From the NCBI GenBank assembly GCA_035701825.1, contig DASSRK010000145.1:1-64000 (forward strand): a stretch of DNA of 64,000 nucleotides, given 5' to 3'. A program made the translations under genes and the position numbers. Below, one piece after another: positions 1-7,126 of this stretch; position 1 is the first letter of the stretch; every line of letters starts with the position of its first letter. The notes beneath the pieces are model-generated. The model searched no databases. It saw only the letters and a program-made list of their open reading frames with translations, and had not been told where the DNA came from. The DNA comes from CADEED01 sp035701825. GTDB taxonomy: Bacteria; Pseudomonadota; Gammaproteobacteria; Steroidobacterales; Steroidobacteraceae.

Positions 1-512
1 TCCCCCAACCCGCTCGCCGCATTGATGTGGCCGGCATCGCCGATGTCCACGAAGCGGCTTCCCCAGGCCTGCGCGCAGCCGCGCGCGAAGTCGAGGGTGC
101 CGTACGGATCGTTGCGGCTTGCGACGACGATGCTCGGGCACGCGAGGCGGTTGCCCGGCACGGGCGCGAAGCCGACGGCCTCGCGCGGAAACGCGGCGCC
201 AGCCGGGTCGGGAACCGCGACCAGCAGTGCTCCCGCAATCCGCAGGCGAGTAGTTTGCAGCCAGTGCGCCACGAGCAGGCAGCCGAGGCTGTGGGCCACC
301 AGCCGCGTGTCCGACCCGGCGCGCGCCACGGCCTGCTCCAGCGCCGACGCCCACTCGGCGCGGACGGGATGATCCCAGTCGCGTTGCTCGACGCGGTGAT
401 AGTTGGGCGCGCCGGCTTGCCAGCGGCTCTGCCAGTGTTCGGGGCCGGAGTTGCCGATGCCGGGCACGAGGAGGATCGGCGCGGCGAGCGCACGGACGTT
501 TGCTGCATTCAT
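1..512 (-). CDS. RBBP9/YdeN-family serine hydrolase (3' end beyond window)
   Basis: The reverse strand from an ATG at 512 reads to the window edge without a stop, so about 170 residues are visible and the C-terminus is missing. The start has the small alpha/beta-hydrolase pattern of the RBBP9/YdeN family (PF06821): an early LLVPGIGNSGPEHWQ segment, a nucleophile elbow AHSLG with Ser-75, a Pro-rich loop, and near the edge GDAGHIN, which supplies the catalytic His; an Asp is in ASRNDPYG. There is no signal peptide, so a cytoplasmic hydrolase is expected; the substrate is unknown. It is divergent from the Lrp-type gene at 613, sharing a 100-bp intergenic region. Confidence 0.85.
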   Translation of the reverse strand, partial: MNAANVRALAAPILLVPGIGNSGPEHWQSRWQAGAPNYHRVEQRDWDHPVRAEWASALEQAVARAGSDTRLVAHSLGCLLVAHWLQTTRLRIAGALLVAVPDPAGAAFPREAVGFAPVPGNRLACPSIVVASRNDPYGTLDFARGCAQAWGSRFVDIGDAGHINAASGLG

Positions 513-546
513 GTGCGCAGGTTAGCGGCGCGCGGCGCCGGCACAC

Positions 547-618
547 AGGCAGAATGCCTGCACGCAAACCTGCCTCTGCCTATGAATCAATCCTGAGAGC
601 GTTCTATTGCCTATGAAT
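547..618. promoter_or_regulatory. Divergent promoter region with palindrome and direct repeat
   Basis: Between the hydrolase and the Lrp-type gene lie a perfect 13-bp palindrome AGGCAGAATGCCT (547-559) and an 11-bp direct repeat TGCCTATGAAT at 577-587 and 608-618, 31 bp apart (about three helical turns). The second copy covers the ATG at 613. Lrp/AsnC proteins commonly autoregulate through repeated sites near their own start, so these are candidate operators; this is inferred from position only. Confidence 0.35.
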
Positions 619-1098
619 TCAAAGAAGGCCGTTCAACTCGATGCCATCGACTGGCGCATCGTCGAAGCACTGCAGGCCGACGGGCGCGCGTCGCTGTCGA
701 GCCTCGGCAAGAAGGTCGGCCTGTCGCAGCCCGCGGTGTCCGAGCGGGTGAAGCGGCTCGAGGCCCGCGGCGTCATCGAGGGCTACTCGGCGCGCATCAA
801 CTTCCGCGCGGTGGGCCTGGACCTGCTCGCCATCGCGCGCATCAAGACCACCTTCGCGAACCTGCAGGCCTGCCTCAAGCTGTTCGCGTCGATGCCGGAG
901 ATCCTCGAGGTGCACCGCGTGACCGGCGAGGACTGCCTGATCGTCAAGGTGCTCGTGCCGCGCGCCGAGCAGCTGGAGGCGGTGATCGACCGGCTGGCGA
1001 AGTACGGCTCGGTGACCACGTCCATCGTGCTCTCCTCGCAACCACCCGCCGCCATCACCCGCAAGACCTCGAAAATGGGGTCAGACCCCATTTCCTAG
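613..1098 (+). CDS. Lrp/AsnC-family transcriptional regulator
   Basis: 161 residues. The N-terminal AsnC winged helix-turn-helix (about residues 9-58) shows LDAIDWRIVEALQADGR and the recognition-helix region VGLSQPAVSERVKRLE. The C-terminal RAM/ligand-binding domain follows (about 65-140), with the conserved VTGEDCLIVKV strand. Length fits the family. The start is taken as ATG 613; an in-frame TTG at 607 would add two residues. The last codons (KMGSDPIS) and the TAG stop are not family sequence but come from the palindromic element at 1073-1119, so the native end seems to have been replaced. The ligand (probably an amino acid) and targets cannot be read from the sequence. Confidence 0.93.
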   Translation: MNSKKAVQLDAIDWRIVEALQADGRASLSSLGKKVGLSQPAVSERVKRLEARGVIEGYSARINFRAVGLDLLAIARIKTTFANLQACLKLFASMPEILEVHRVTGEDCLIVKVLVPRAEQLEAVIDRLAKYGSVTTSIVLSSQPPAAITRKTSKMGSDPIS

Positions 1099-1119
1099 CA
1101 AATGGGGTCTGACCCCATT
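1073..1119. repeat. Palindromic element, copy 1 (AAATGGGGTC half-sites)
   Basis: Two near-palindromes of about 21 bp, AAATGGGGTC-A-GACCCCATTT (1073-1093) and its complement form AAATGGGGTC-T-GACCCCATT (1100-1119), separated by CCTAGC. The unit is therefore an inverted pair of palindromes able to fold into one or two hairpins. It supplies the stop codon of the upstream Lrp-type gene and the leader of the downstream yffB-like gene. The same element, in the opposite orientation with the complementary spacer GCTAGG, lies at 63712-63758. No U-run follows, so it is not a classical terminator. Confidence 0.9.
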
Positions 1120-1128
1120 CTTACGACC

Positions 1129-1473
1129 ATGAAGACTGTCATCTATGGCATCCCGAACTGCGACACGATGAAAAAGGCGCGCGGCTGGCTCAGCTCGCAC
1201 GGCGTCGCGCACGAATTCCACGACTACAAGGTCGCGGGCATCGGGCGCGCGAAGCTCGAAGGCTGGATCGCCAAAGTCGGCTGGGAAGTGCTGCTCAACC
1301 GCGCCGGCACCACCTTCCGCAAGCTGCCCGACAAGGACAAGCAAGGCCTCACCGAGGCGCGCGCCATCGAGCTCATGCTCGAGCAGCCGTCGATGATCAA
1401 GCGACCGGTGCTCGAGCATGGCAAGAAGCTGGTCGTGGGCTTCAGCCCGGAGAAGTACTCGGAGCTGAAGTGA
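1129..1473 (+). CDS. YffB/Spx-MgsR (ArsC-like) family protein
   Basis: 114 residues with a thioredoxin-like ArsC fold: MKTVIYGIPNCDTMKKAR carries one N-terminal Cys (Cys-11) in CDTM rather than a CxxC pair, followed by the HDYK segment, and the family end RPVLEHGKKLVVGFSPEKY. It matches the YffB branch of the ArsC/Spx superfamily, small cytoplasmic proteins of uncertain function, sometimes annotated as putative arsenate reductases; that activity is not supported here. The start is ATG 1129. An in-frame ATG at 1102 inside the palindromic element would add MGSDPILTT, which is not conserved sequence. No clear Shine-Dalgarno is seen because the element fills the leader. Confidence 0.9.
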   Translation: MKTVIYGIPNCDTMKKARGWLSSHGVAHEFHDYKVAGIGRAKLEGWIAKVGWEVLLNRAGTTFRKLPDKDKQGLTEARAIELMLEQPSMIKRPVLEHGKKLVVGFSPEKYSELK

Positions 1474-1518
1474 GCGCGGCCTCGCCAGAGGCTGCGCCGA
1501 AAACCTTTCACGAGAATC

Positions 1519-3861
1519 TCAGCCCGGGGACACAGTCGCGCGTGCGCGAGGCTCCTGCGTGACCCACTGCGCACCGGCCTTCCCGACCCAGCGTCCGTTC
1601 CGCAACCTGTAAGTGATGGTGCCGCCCGTCCAGCCGGCGCTCCAGGACACGAACGCGCGCGTGCGCTGCGGATCGACGAGGATCGTGGGAAACGACAGGG
1701 GATAGAACGGTCCGGAGCGCGCGGAGATTTCCGCGACCTGCTCCGGGCTCAGCACGATCACCTGGCCGTTGGCGCGCAGTCCGTTGAACATGCGCGCGTC
1801 GCCTTCGATGATCTGGAACAACATTGAACCCGCGTCCGCGCGCCTGAGTCCCGTCAGGGGCCCGAGGTTCCCCTTGTCCGCGCGTCGCACGGGCTCGATG
1901 ATCCCGGCACGTTCGTACCCGGTGATCCGCTTGAGCACATCCACGATGATGGGCGCCAGCGGATGGGGATCGCCGCGCGCCGAGGCCTGCGGGAAGTCAT
2001 CCAGCGAATCGTCGAGGCCATCACCATCCGTGTCCGGGTTCGCAGGATCGGTCGCGATCTTTGCCTCGAGCATGTCGGTGAGCCCATCGCCATCCTGGTC
2101 GCGCTCGATCTCGGCCAAAGGGATGTCGATGCGCAGGTCGCTGGCTTCGCGTCGCAGTGACAACGCCACCGGTGGAAACGTGATCGACTCCGGATCGACC
2201 TCGGCCACGTCGACTTCGAGCCTGAGTGCACCGGGAGCGAACATGGAAATTCGCGCGTCTTCGTGGACGACGTACGGTGCCTGGTGCTGGAAGCCCAGGT
2301 ACAAAGGCCGCTGCCAGTGGGCGCCGCCGTCCAGCGAGCGCGCCAGCCAGTAGCCACCGGGACTGACCTCGCCGCCGGGATCCACCGCGGGCGACAGGCA
2401 CACGACGCGGATCTCGTCGCCCTGTCGTTCGGCACGAACCCGTTCGAAGCTCTCCGGCAACGGCACTTCGTTCGGGTAGTCAGGCTGCGGCGTCAGGGCC
2501 TTCTCGGCCGCGTCGAGCGGTACCTCTGGCCAGGCAGGAAGGTGCGAGCTCATCGCACGAAGTTCGTCTGCGGGCCGGTCCGCGCAACCGGCCGCGCGGC
2601 GGGACTCGGCCAGCAGGGCCTGGTACTGCGACCAGTACTCCTGGAATTCCTTCGGCAGGCCTTGCAGGTCGCTCTTGATGCGGGGCCAGCCATGATGGTC
2701 TTCGTAGGGATTGCAGGCATCCGCCCGCAACAGGGCGGAGCCGGACTCCATGTGATGTGCCGCGAGGAAGCGCGCCGCGACGCGCATGCCGGTGACGCCG
2801 TCGTGGTAACTGGCCCACAGCTCGCCATCGCTTTCTCCGCCGTCGGGCTCGCTCTTGCCGTCGTCGACGTAGCGCGCATAGATGTCGCCATGGAAGTAAC
2901 CGGCGACCGCGTCGCGCAAATATCCGTCGTCCGCCTCGTCCGGGCGCGCGCGCATCTCGGCCCGGGCCTCGTCCAGCCGTCCGGCGTAAGTCAGCGCCAG
3001 CAGCCAGTGGCGGCGCGTCGCGCGCACCAGGTCGGCGGCATCGCCGGCAGACACCACCTGCGCGCCTTCGACGCGCAGCTCGCCGTCCGGGACGCGATGA
3101 ACCAGCGCATCGAGGTCCTTGCTGCGCTCGGTTTCGCCCGCCAGGATCGAAGCCAAACCGCTCTTGCCCAGGAGCGACCAGTACCTGCGCACCGCGAACA
3201 GCTGCAGATCGGACGGCGCGGCCGTCGTGCCCGGCAAACCATCGACGCTCCAGCGCGCCGCGGCGAGCGCGGCGGCGCTGTCCCGATCCGCAAGCCAGTC
3301 CGTCAGGACCAGCCGCGCGAGGGGCTTTCCGGGATTGAGTCGTGCGAAGGCCGGCATCCAGTCCTGGCACGAGTCCAACTGCAGGAAGCGCTCCGCCGCG
3401 AAGGGTCTCGCGAGATATTCGTCCCGAAACCGGGTATCGCCGCACTCGCTCTCGTCGTCCCAGAACCTGACCGCCAGGGCCCACGCCTCGGGTGAGTCGG
3501 GCTGCGACTGCAGCAGCTCGCGGAACCGCGCTTTCGCCCGCGTCACGAGCGCACCACGGTCCGCGCCAAAGCGCCGGGAAGTGCCCTCGATCATGTTCTC
3601 GATGAGCGCCTGTGCGGTCGGTTCGCTGATGCGCCACTGCTGCGCCAGCGACGCGGAGGCGGCAGCCATGCGGTTCTCGGCGGTCGCATCGGTGGGCGTG
3701 TTGGCCACGGCCAGGTAAAGGGTGGCGGATTCGCCGTAGGCGGCGGCGTCGTTCCAGCGCGTGTGGGAGCTCACGAACTGGGCGATGTCTTCGGCGTCCG
3801 GGCCCGCGTGCACGGAAGACATCAGGCCGGATATCAACATCGACGCGAGGATTCTTTTCAT
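1519..3861 (-). CDS. Secreted protein with thrombospondin type-3-like calcium repeats
   Basis: 780 residues starting with a signal peptide (MKRILASMLISGLMSSVHA). The first 500 or so residues are mostly helical and Trp/Arg/Ala-rich, possibly TPR-like, with several Cys; I recognise no catalytic family. At residues about 588-625 two Asp-rich repeats occur, DQDGDGLTDMLEA and NPDTDGDGLDDSLDDF, the pattern of thrombospondin type-3/EF-hand-like calcium loops typical of exported proteins. The gene follows the TonB receptor on the same strand, 169 bp downstream of its stop, with a hairpin between, so it may be a separate unit. Calcium binding is a family-based prediction; the function is unknown. Confidence 0.75.
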   Translation of the reverse strand: MKRILASMLISGLMSSVHAGPDAEDIAQFVSSHTRWNDAAAYGESATLYLAVANTPTDATAENRMAAASASLAQQWRISEPTAQALIENMIEGTSRRFGADRGALVTRAKARFRELLQSQPDSPEAWALAVRFWDDESECGDTRFRDEYLARPFAAERFLQLDSCQDWMPAFARLNPGKPLARLVLTDWLADRDSAAALAAARWSVDGLPGTTAAPSDLQLFAVRRYWSLLGKSGLASILAGETERSKDLDALVHRVPDGELRVEGAQVVSAGDAADLVRATRRHWLLALTYAGRLDEARAEMRARPDEADDGYLRDAVAGYFHGDIYARYVDDGKSEPDGGESDGELWASYHDGVTGMRVAARFLAAHHMESGSALLRADACNPYEDHHGWPRIKSDLQGLPKEFQEYWSQYQALLAESRRAAGCADRPADELRAMSSHLPAWPEVPLDAAEKALTPQPDYPNEVPLPESFERVRAERQGDEIRVVCLSPAVDPGGEVSPGGYWLARSLDGGAHWQRPLYLGFQHQAPYVVHEDARISMFAPGALRLEVDVAEVDPESITFPPVALSLRREASDLRIDIPLAEIERDQDGDGLTDMLEAKIATDPANPDTDGDGLDDSLDDFPQASARGDPHPLAPIIVDVLKRITGYERAGIIEPVRRADKGNLGPLTGLRRADAGSMLFQIIEGDARMFNGLRANGQVIVLSPEQVAEISARSGPFYPLSFPTILVDPQRTRAFVSWSAGWTGGTITYRLRNGRWVGKAGAQWVTQEPRARATVSPG

Positions 3862-3929
3862 TGTCGAGCCCCACCCCTGGCGAATGAACGCGCCGCGCGA
3901 CCCGCCGGGTTATACCAGTCCGCAACAGA

Positions 3930-3961
3930 GAAAGGGCACCGGCCGTTTCCGGCCGGCGCCC
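3930..3961 (-). terminator. Likely terminator of the TonB receptor gene
   Basis: Reading leftward, a 12-bp G+C hairpin (arms 3950-3961 and 3934-3945, loop 3946-3949, one mismatch) is followed by TTTCTC. It lies about 70 bp after the receptor stop at 4031. The U-run is short, so termination may be partial. Confidence 0.55.
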
Positions 3962-4030
3962 AGATCCCGGAAGTCGCGATGTATCGCGTCCGTTTTTTCT
4001 TGCGCCCCCGTCTCCCCTCTCCCCCTCTAG

Positions 4031-6934
4031 TTAGAAGCCGTACCTGGCGGTCACCGCCCAGTAGATGCCGGGCAGGTCGTAGGTGCCCGCGTCATATCCA
4101 TTGAGCGAGCAGCTGTAGCAGATCGGCGGGTCCTCGCTGAACAGGTTGTTCACGCCGAGCGCGAGCTTCAGGCCTTCCACGTTGAACGCCTTGGTCCAGG
4201 CCACCGACAGGTCGTTGTAGACGGTCGCGCCCAGCGTGTGCATGTCGGTCGGCAGCGAGGGCGAGTTCGGGCACCCCGGAACCGGCGCCTGCGACACGGC
4301 GTTGGCGCAGAACTCTTCCACCGAGTCCATGTAGCGCGTGGTGAACGCCACGTCCCAGCCGTTCCTGCTCCAGCCGAGCACCAGGTTGGCCTGGATCTCG
4401 GGGATGGCGCTGTCACTCACCTCGATGCCGACGGTGCGTTGCGCGACGATGCCGTCGGTGTCGGTCGCGGTGTAGTCGTTGGTGAAGGTCAGTTGCAGGC
4501 CCGCGCTCAACGCGCCCCACGAATGATCGCTGCCCAGCCAGTCGACCTTGAAGTCGAAGCCGTCGGTTTCGATCGAGCCCAGGTTGTCGAGGAAGTTCTG
4601 CGGAGGCTCGAGGTTGCCGCCGGTCTGGCGCGAGAACGGCGAACACAGCGTCGGGTCCGTGCCGCCGGCCGCGAGGCAGGCGTTGATCAATGCCTGGATG
4701 TCGCGTGCCTGGACGGCGTCGTCGATCTTGTAGTTGAAGTAGGTGAGCTCGAAGGTGAGCCGCTGGGCGAAGCTGTCTGCCCAGGTGGCGTCGTGCACCA
4801 GGCCGATGGTGTAGCTGTCCGAGGTCTCGGGTTGCAGATCCGGATTGCCGCCCGTGAAGGTGGTGATCTGCGTGTTGGCCTGTTCGAAGCCGGAGGGCAC
4901 GCCCTGCGCGCGGCAGGCCGTTTCCAGCGGCGTGGTGTCCGGGCCATCCGAGTCGAGCACCACCGGCGGAGCGCCGCTCGGGCCACAGGGATCGGTCAAC
5001 GTCGCGCCGAATTGCGTCAGGCCGTAGAGCTCGCCGAGGTTCGGCGCGCGAAAGCCGGTCGAATAAGTCGCACGCACCGCCAGCGCTTCGATCGGCTGCC
5101 AGCGGAAGCCGACCTTGCCGGTGGTTTCGTTGCCGAAGGTCGAGTAGTCAGACCAGCGCAGCGCGGCGCTCACGTCGAGTGAGTCGAGCAGCGGCAGGCT
5201 GGCCTCGAAGTAGATCTCGCTGACGTCGTAGTCGGCCGACACCGGAGCGGCGAACGAGTCCTGCGAGAGCCCGGTCTGGCGCAGCGGATCGGGCTGGAAG
5301 TCGCCCTCGTACTTGCGATGCTCGGCGCCCACCGCGAAGCCCGCGGTGCGGTCTCCGATGTTGAACAGGTCGCCGGTGAAGTTGGCCGACACGAGCTGCA
5401 GCGTCTGCTTGGAGGAATCGATCTGCGTGGCGCGGATGAAGTCGATCATGTCCTGCGTGAACGGCCGGCCCTGGCCACCGAACAGATCGAGCGGCACGCA
5501 ATTCGGCACCTGTGCGCACACCGCCGGGTCGCCGAGCGCGAGCGCGACATTGCCGATGTTGTAGCCATTCTTGAAGGTCTGGTTCGCCGTGTTCTCCGAC
5601 GTCACGTAGTTCACGTCCCAGTGATAGACGCGCGTCGAGCCGAACGAGCCTTCCACACCCATGTTGAGATACCAGGTGTCCACGTCCTGCTCGAAGGTGC
5701 GGGGGCCGACTTCGATGGGACGCCGTGTGACCCAGCCGAGGTTGCTGCTGGCGTCGAGGTCGATGCCGAACGGGTTGTAGGGATTCAGCGCCGATACCGA
5801 GATGGTGTCGGCGAGCCCGCCGGTGCCGGCATACGGGCCCACGAAGATGGGCTCGGGCGCAGCTTGGTTGCGCGACACGCGGTTGTTGAACAGGCCCTTG
5901 GCGTACAGGTTGACGTTGTCGGTGACGGCGAAGTCGACGCGCGCGAACATCGATTTGCGCTTCGACGGGGTCAGCAGCAGGTTGTAAGGCGCGTAGTTGA
6001 AGCGGTCGGCGCCCGAGAAGTCATGGAAGTTGCCCGCGGAAGGATCCGCCGGGTTCCAGTCGGGAGTGGTCACGCCCTCGTCCAGCGAGACGTCGTAGAA
6101 GAACTCCTGGCTGGCGCTGCAGGAGCCATAGCTTCCCGCGGGTCGCGCCGGGTCGCAGAACGTGAAGCGTCCCTGCGGAATGCCGGAGCTGCCGGCCGCG
6201 AGGCCCGCGCCCGGTTTCGGCTCCGCGGACTGTGCCCATTCGGCCGAGCTGATCTCGTCCTGGTTGTAGTAGCTCGCGACGAACAGGCCGTGGAATTTCT
6301 CGCCACCGCCGCCCAGCGTCAGGCTGGCCTCGGTAGTCGGTCCACCCAGGTCGTACTCGGCGCGCTGGGCGTTGATTTCCACGCCCTCGAAATTCTTGCG
6401 CGTGATGATGTTGACCACGCCGGCGATCGCGTCCGAGCCGTACACGGCCGAGGCACCGTCTTCCAGCACCTCGATGCGGTCGATGATGCTGATGGGGATG
6501 GTGTTGAGATCCGCGGCACCGGAGACGCCGGAGGCGGAGGACTCGTTGACCCAGCGGATGCCGTCCACCAGCACCAGCACGCGTTTGCTGCCGAGGTTGC
6601 GCAGGTCGACCTGCGCGGAGCCCGCGCCGATGCCGCCGCCGTCGGCTGGATAGCCGAAGTTGCCGGAGGAGTTGAACTTGGTGTTCAGCGCCTTGCCGCT
6701 GGTGGTCGCCTGCTGCAGCAGGTCGCCGACGCTGGAGATGTTGGAGCGCTCGATGGCGGAGCGATCCAGGATCGACAGCGGCTGTTGTGAATTCGCGCTG
6801 CTCTGGATGATGCGTGAGCCGGTGACGACCACCTCCTGCATCGGTTGATCGGAGCCCTGTTCCTGCGCTTGCGCGGCGGGAACTGCGATGAGAAGCGGGA
6901 CCAGTGTCGGGACAAGACTGATTGGCTTTTTCAT
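4031..6934 (-). CDS. TonB-dependent outer-membrane receptor
   Basis: 967 residues: signal peptide ending in AQA, a TonB-box-like stretch around EVVVTGSRI, a plug domain (about residues 45-175) with the usual VLVLVDGIRWVN and AVYGSDAIAGVVNIITR segments, then a 22-strand-type barrel ending in aromatic ARYGF as expected for BAM-dependent insertion. A Shine-Dalgarno (AGGAAGGT) precedes ATG 6934. It is of the large class common in environmental gammaproteobacteria that import glycans, peptides or other bulky ligands. No neighbouring FecI/FecR, siderophore or polysaccharide genes identify the ligand. The secreted repeat protein at 1519-3861 is the only co-directional neighbour downstream. Confidence 0.95.
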   Translation of the reverse strand: MKKPISLVPTLVPLLIAVPAAQAQEQGSDQPMQEVVVTGSRIIQSSANSQQPLSILDRSAIERSNISSVGDLLQQATTSGKALNTKFNSSGNFGYPADGGGIGAGSAQVDLRNLGSKRVLVLVDGIRWVNESSASGVSGAADLNTIPISIIDRIEVLEDGASAVYGSDAIAGVVNIITRKNFEGVEINAQRAEYDLGGPTTEASLTLGGGGEKFHGLFVASYYNQDEISSAEWAQSAEPKPGAGLAAGSSGIPQGRFTFCDPARPAGSYGSCSASQEFFYDVSLDEGVTTPDWNPADPSAGNFHDFSGADRFNYAPYNLLLTPSKRKSMFARVDFAVTDNVNLYAKGLFNNRVSRNQAAPEPIFVGPYAGTGGLADTISVSALNPYNPFGIDLDASSNLGWVTRRPIEVGPRTFEQDVDTWYLNMGVEGSFGSTRVYHWDVNYVTSENTANQTFKNGYNIGNVALALGDPAVCAQVPNCVPLDLFGGQGRPFTQDMIDFIRATQIDSSKQTLQLVSANFTGDLFNIGDRTAGFAVGAEHRKYEGDFQPDPLRQTGLSQDSFAAPVSADYDVSEIYFEASLPLLDSLDVSAALRWSDYSTFGNETTGKVGFRWQPIEALAVRATYSTGFRAPNLGELYGLTQFGATLTDPCGPSGAPPVVLDSDGPDTTPLETACRAQGVPSGFEQANTQITTFTGGNPDLQPETSDSYTIGLVHDATWADSFAQRLTFELTYFNYKIDDAVQARDIQALINACLAAGGTDPTLCSPFSRQTGGNLEPPQNFLDNLGSIETDGFDFKVDWLGSDHSWGALSAGLQLTFTNDYTATDTDGIVAQRTVGIEVSDSAIPEIQANLVLGWSRNGWDVAFTTRYMDSVEEFCANAVSQAPVPGCPNSPSLPTDMHTLGATVYNDLSVAWTKAFNVEGLKLALGVNNLFSEDPPICYSCSLNGYDAGTYDLPGIYWAVTARYGF

Positions 6935-7126
6935 GCGTGCACCTTCCTGGTTGGTTGATCGCCGACCCCCTTCCGACGAAGTGCGACATATCTACGCCCG
7001 GGCGCGACAAAATGAAAGTCGGCTGTGGTGCGTATGCGACCAGAAAACGCCTGAACACGCCGAGTCGAAGGCGCGAATGTTGGGCGGAGACAACGACTTC
7101 CGGGGTGGCTGCCCCGGCTCAGGGAC

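Noticed and set aside
2263..3495. Long open frame on the + strand
   Set aside because: It is antisense to the secreted repeat protein gene and has Arg/Gly/Ala-rich, unconserved translation typical of reading G+C-rich DNA in the wrong frame.
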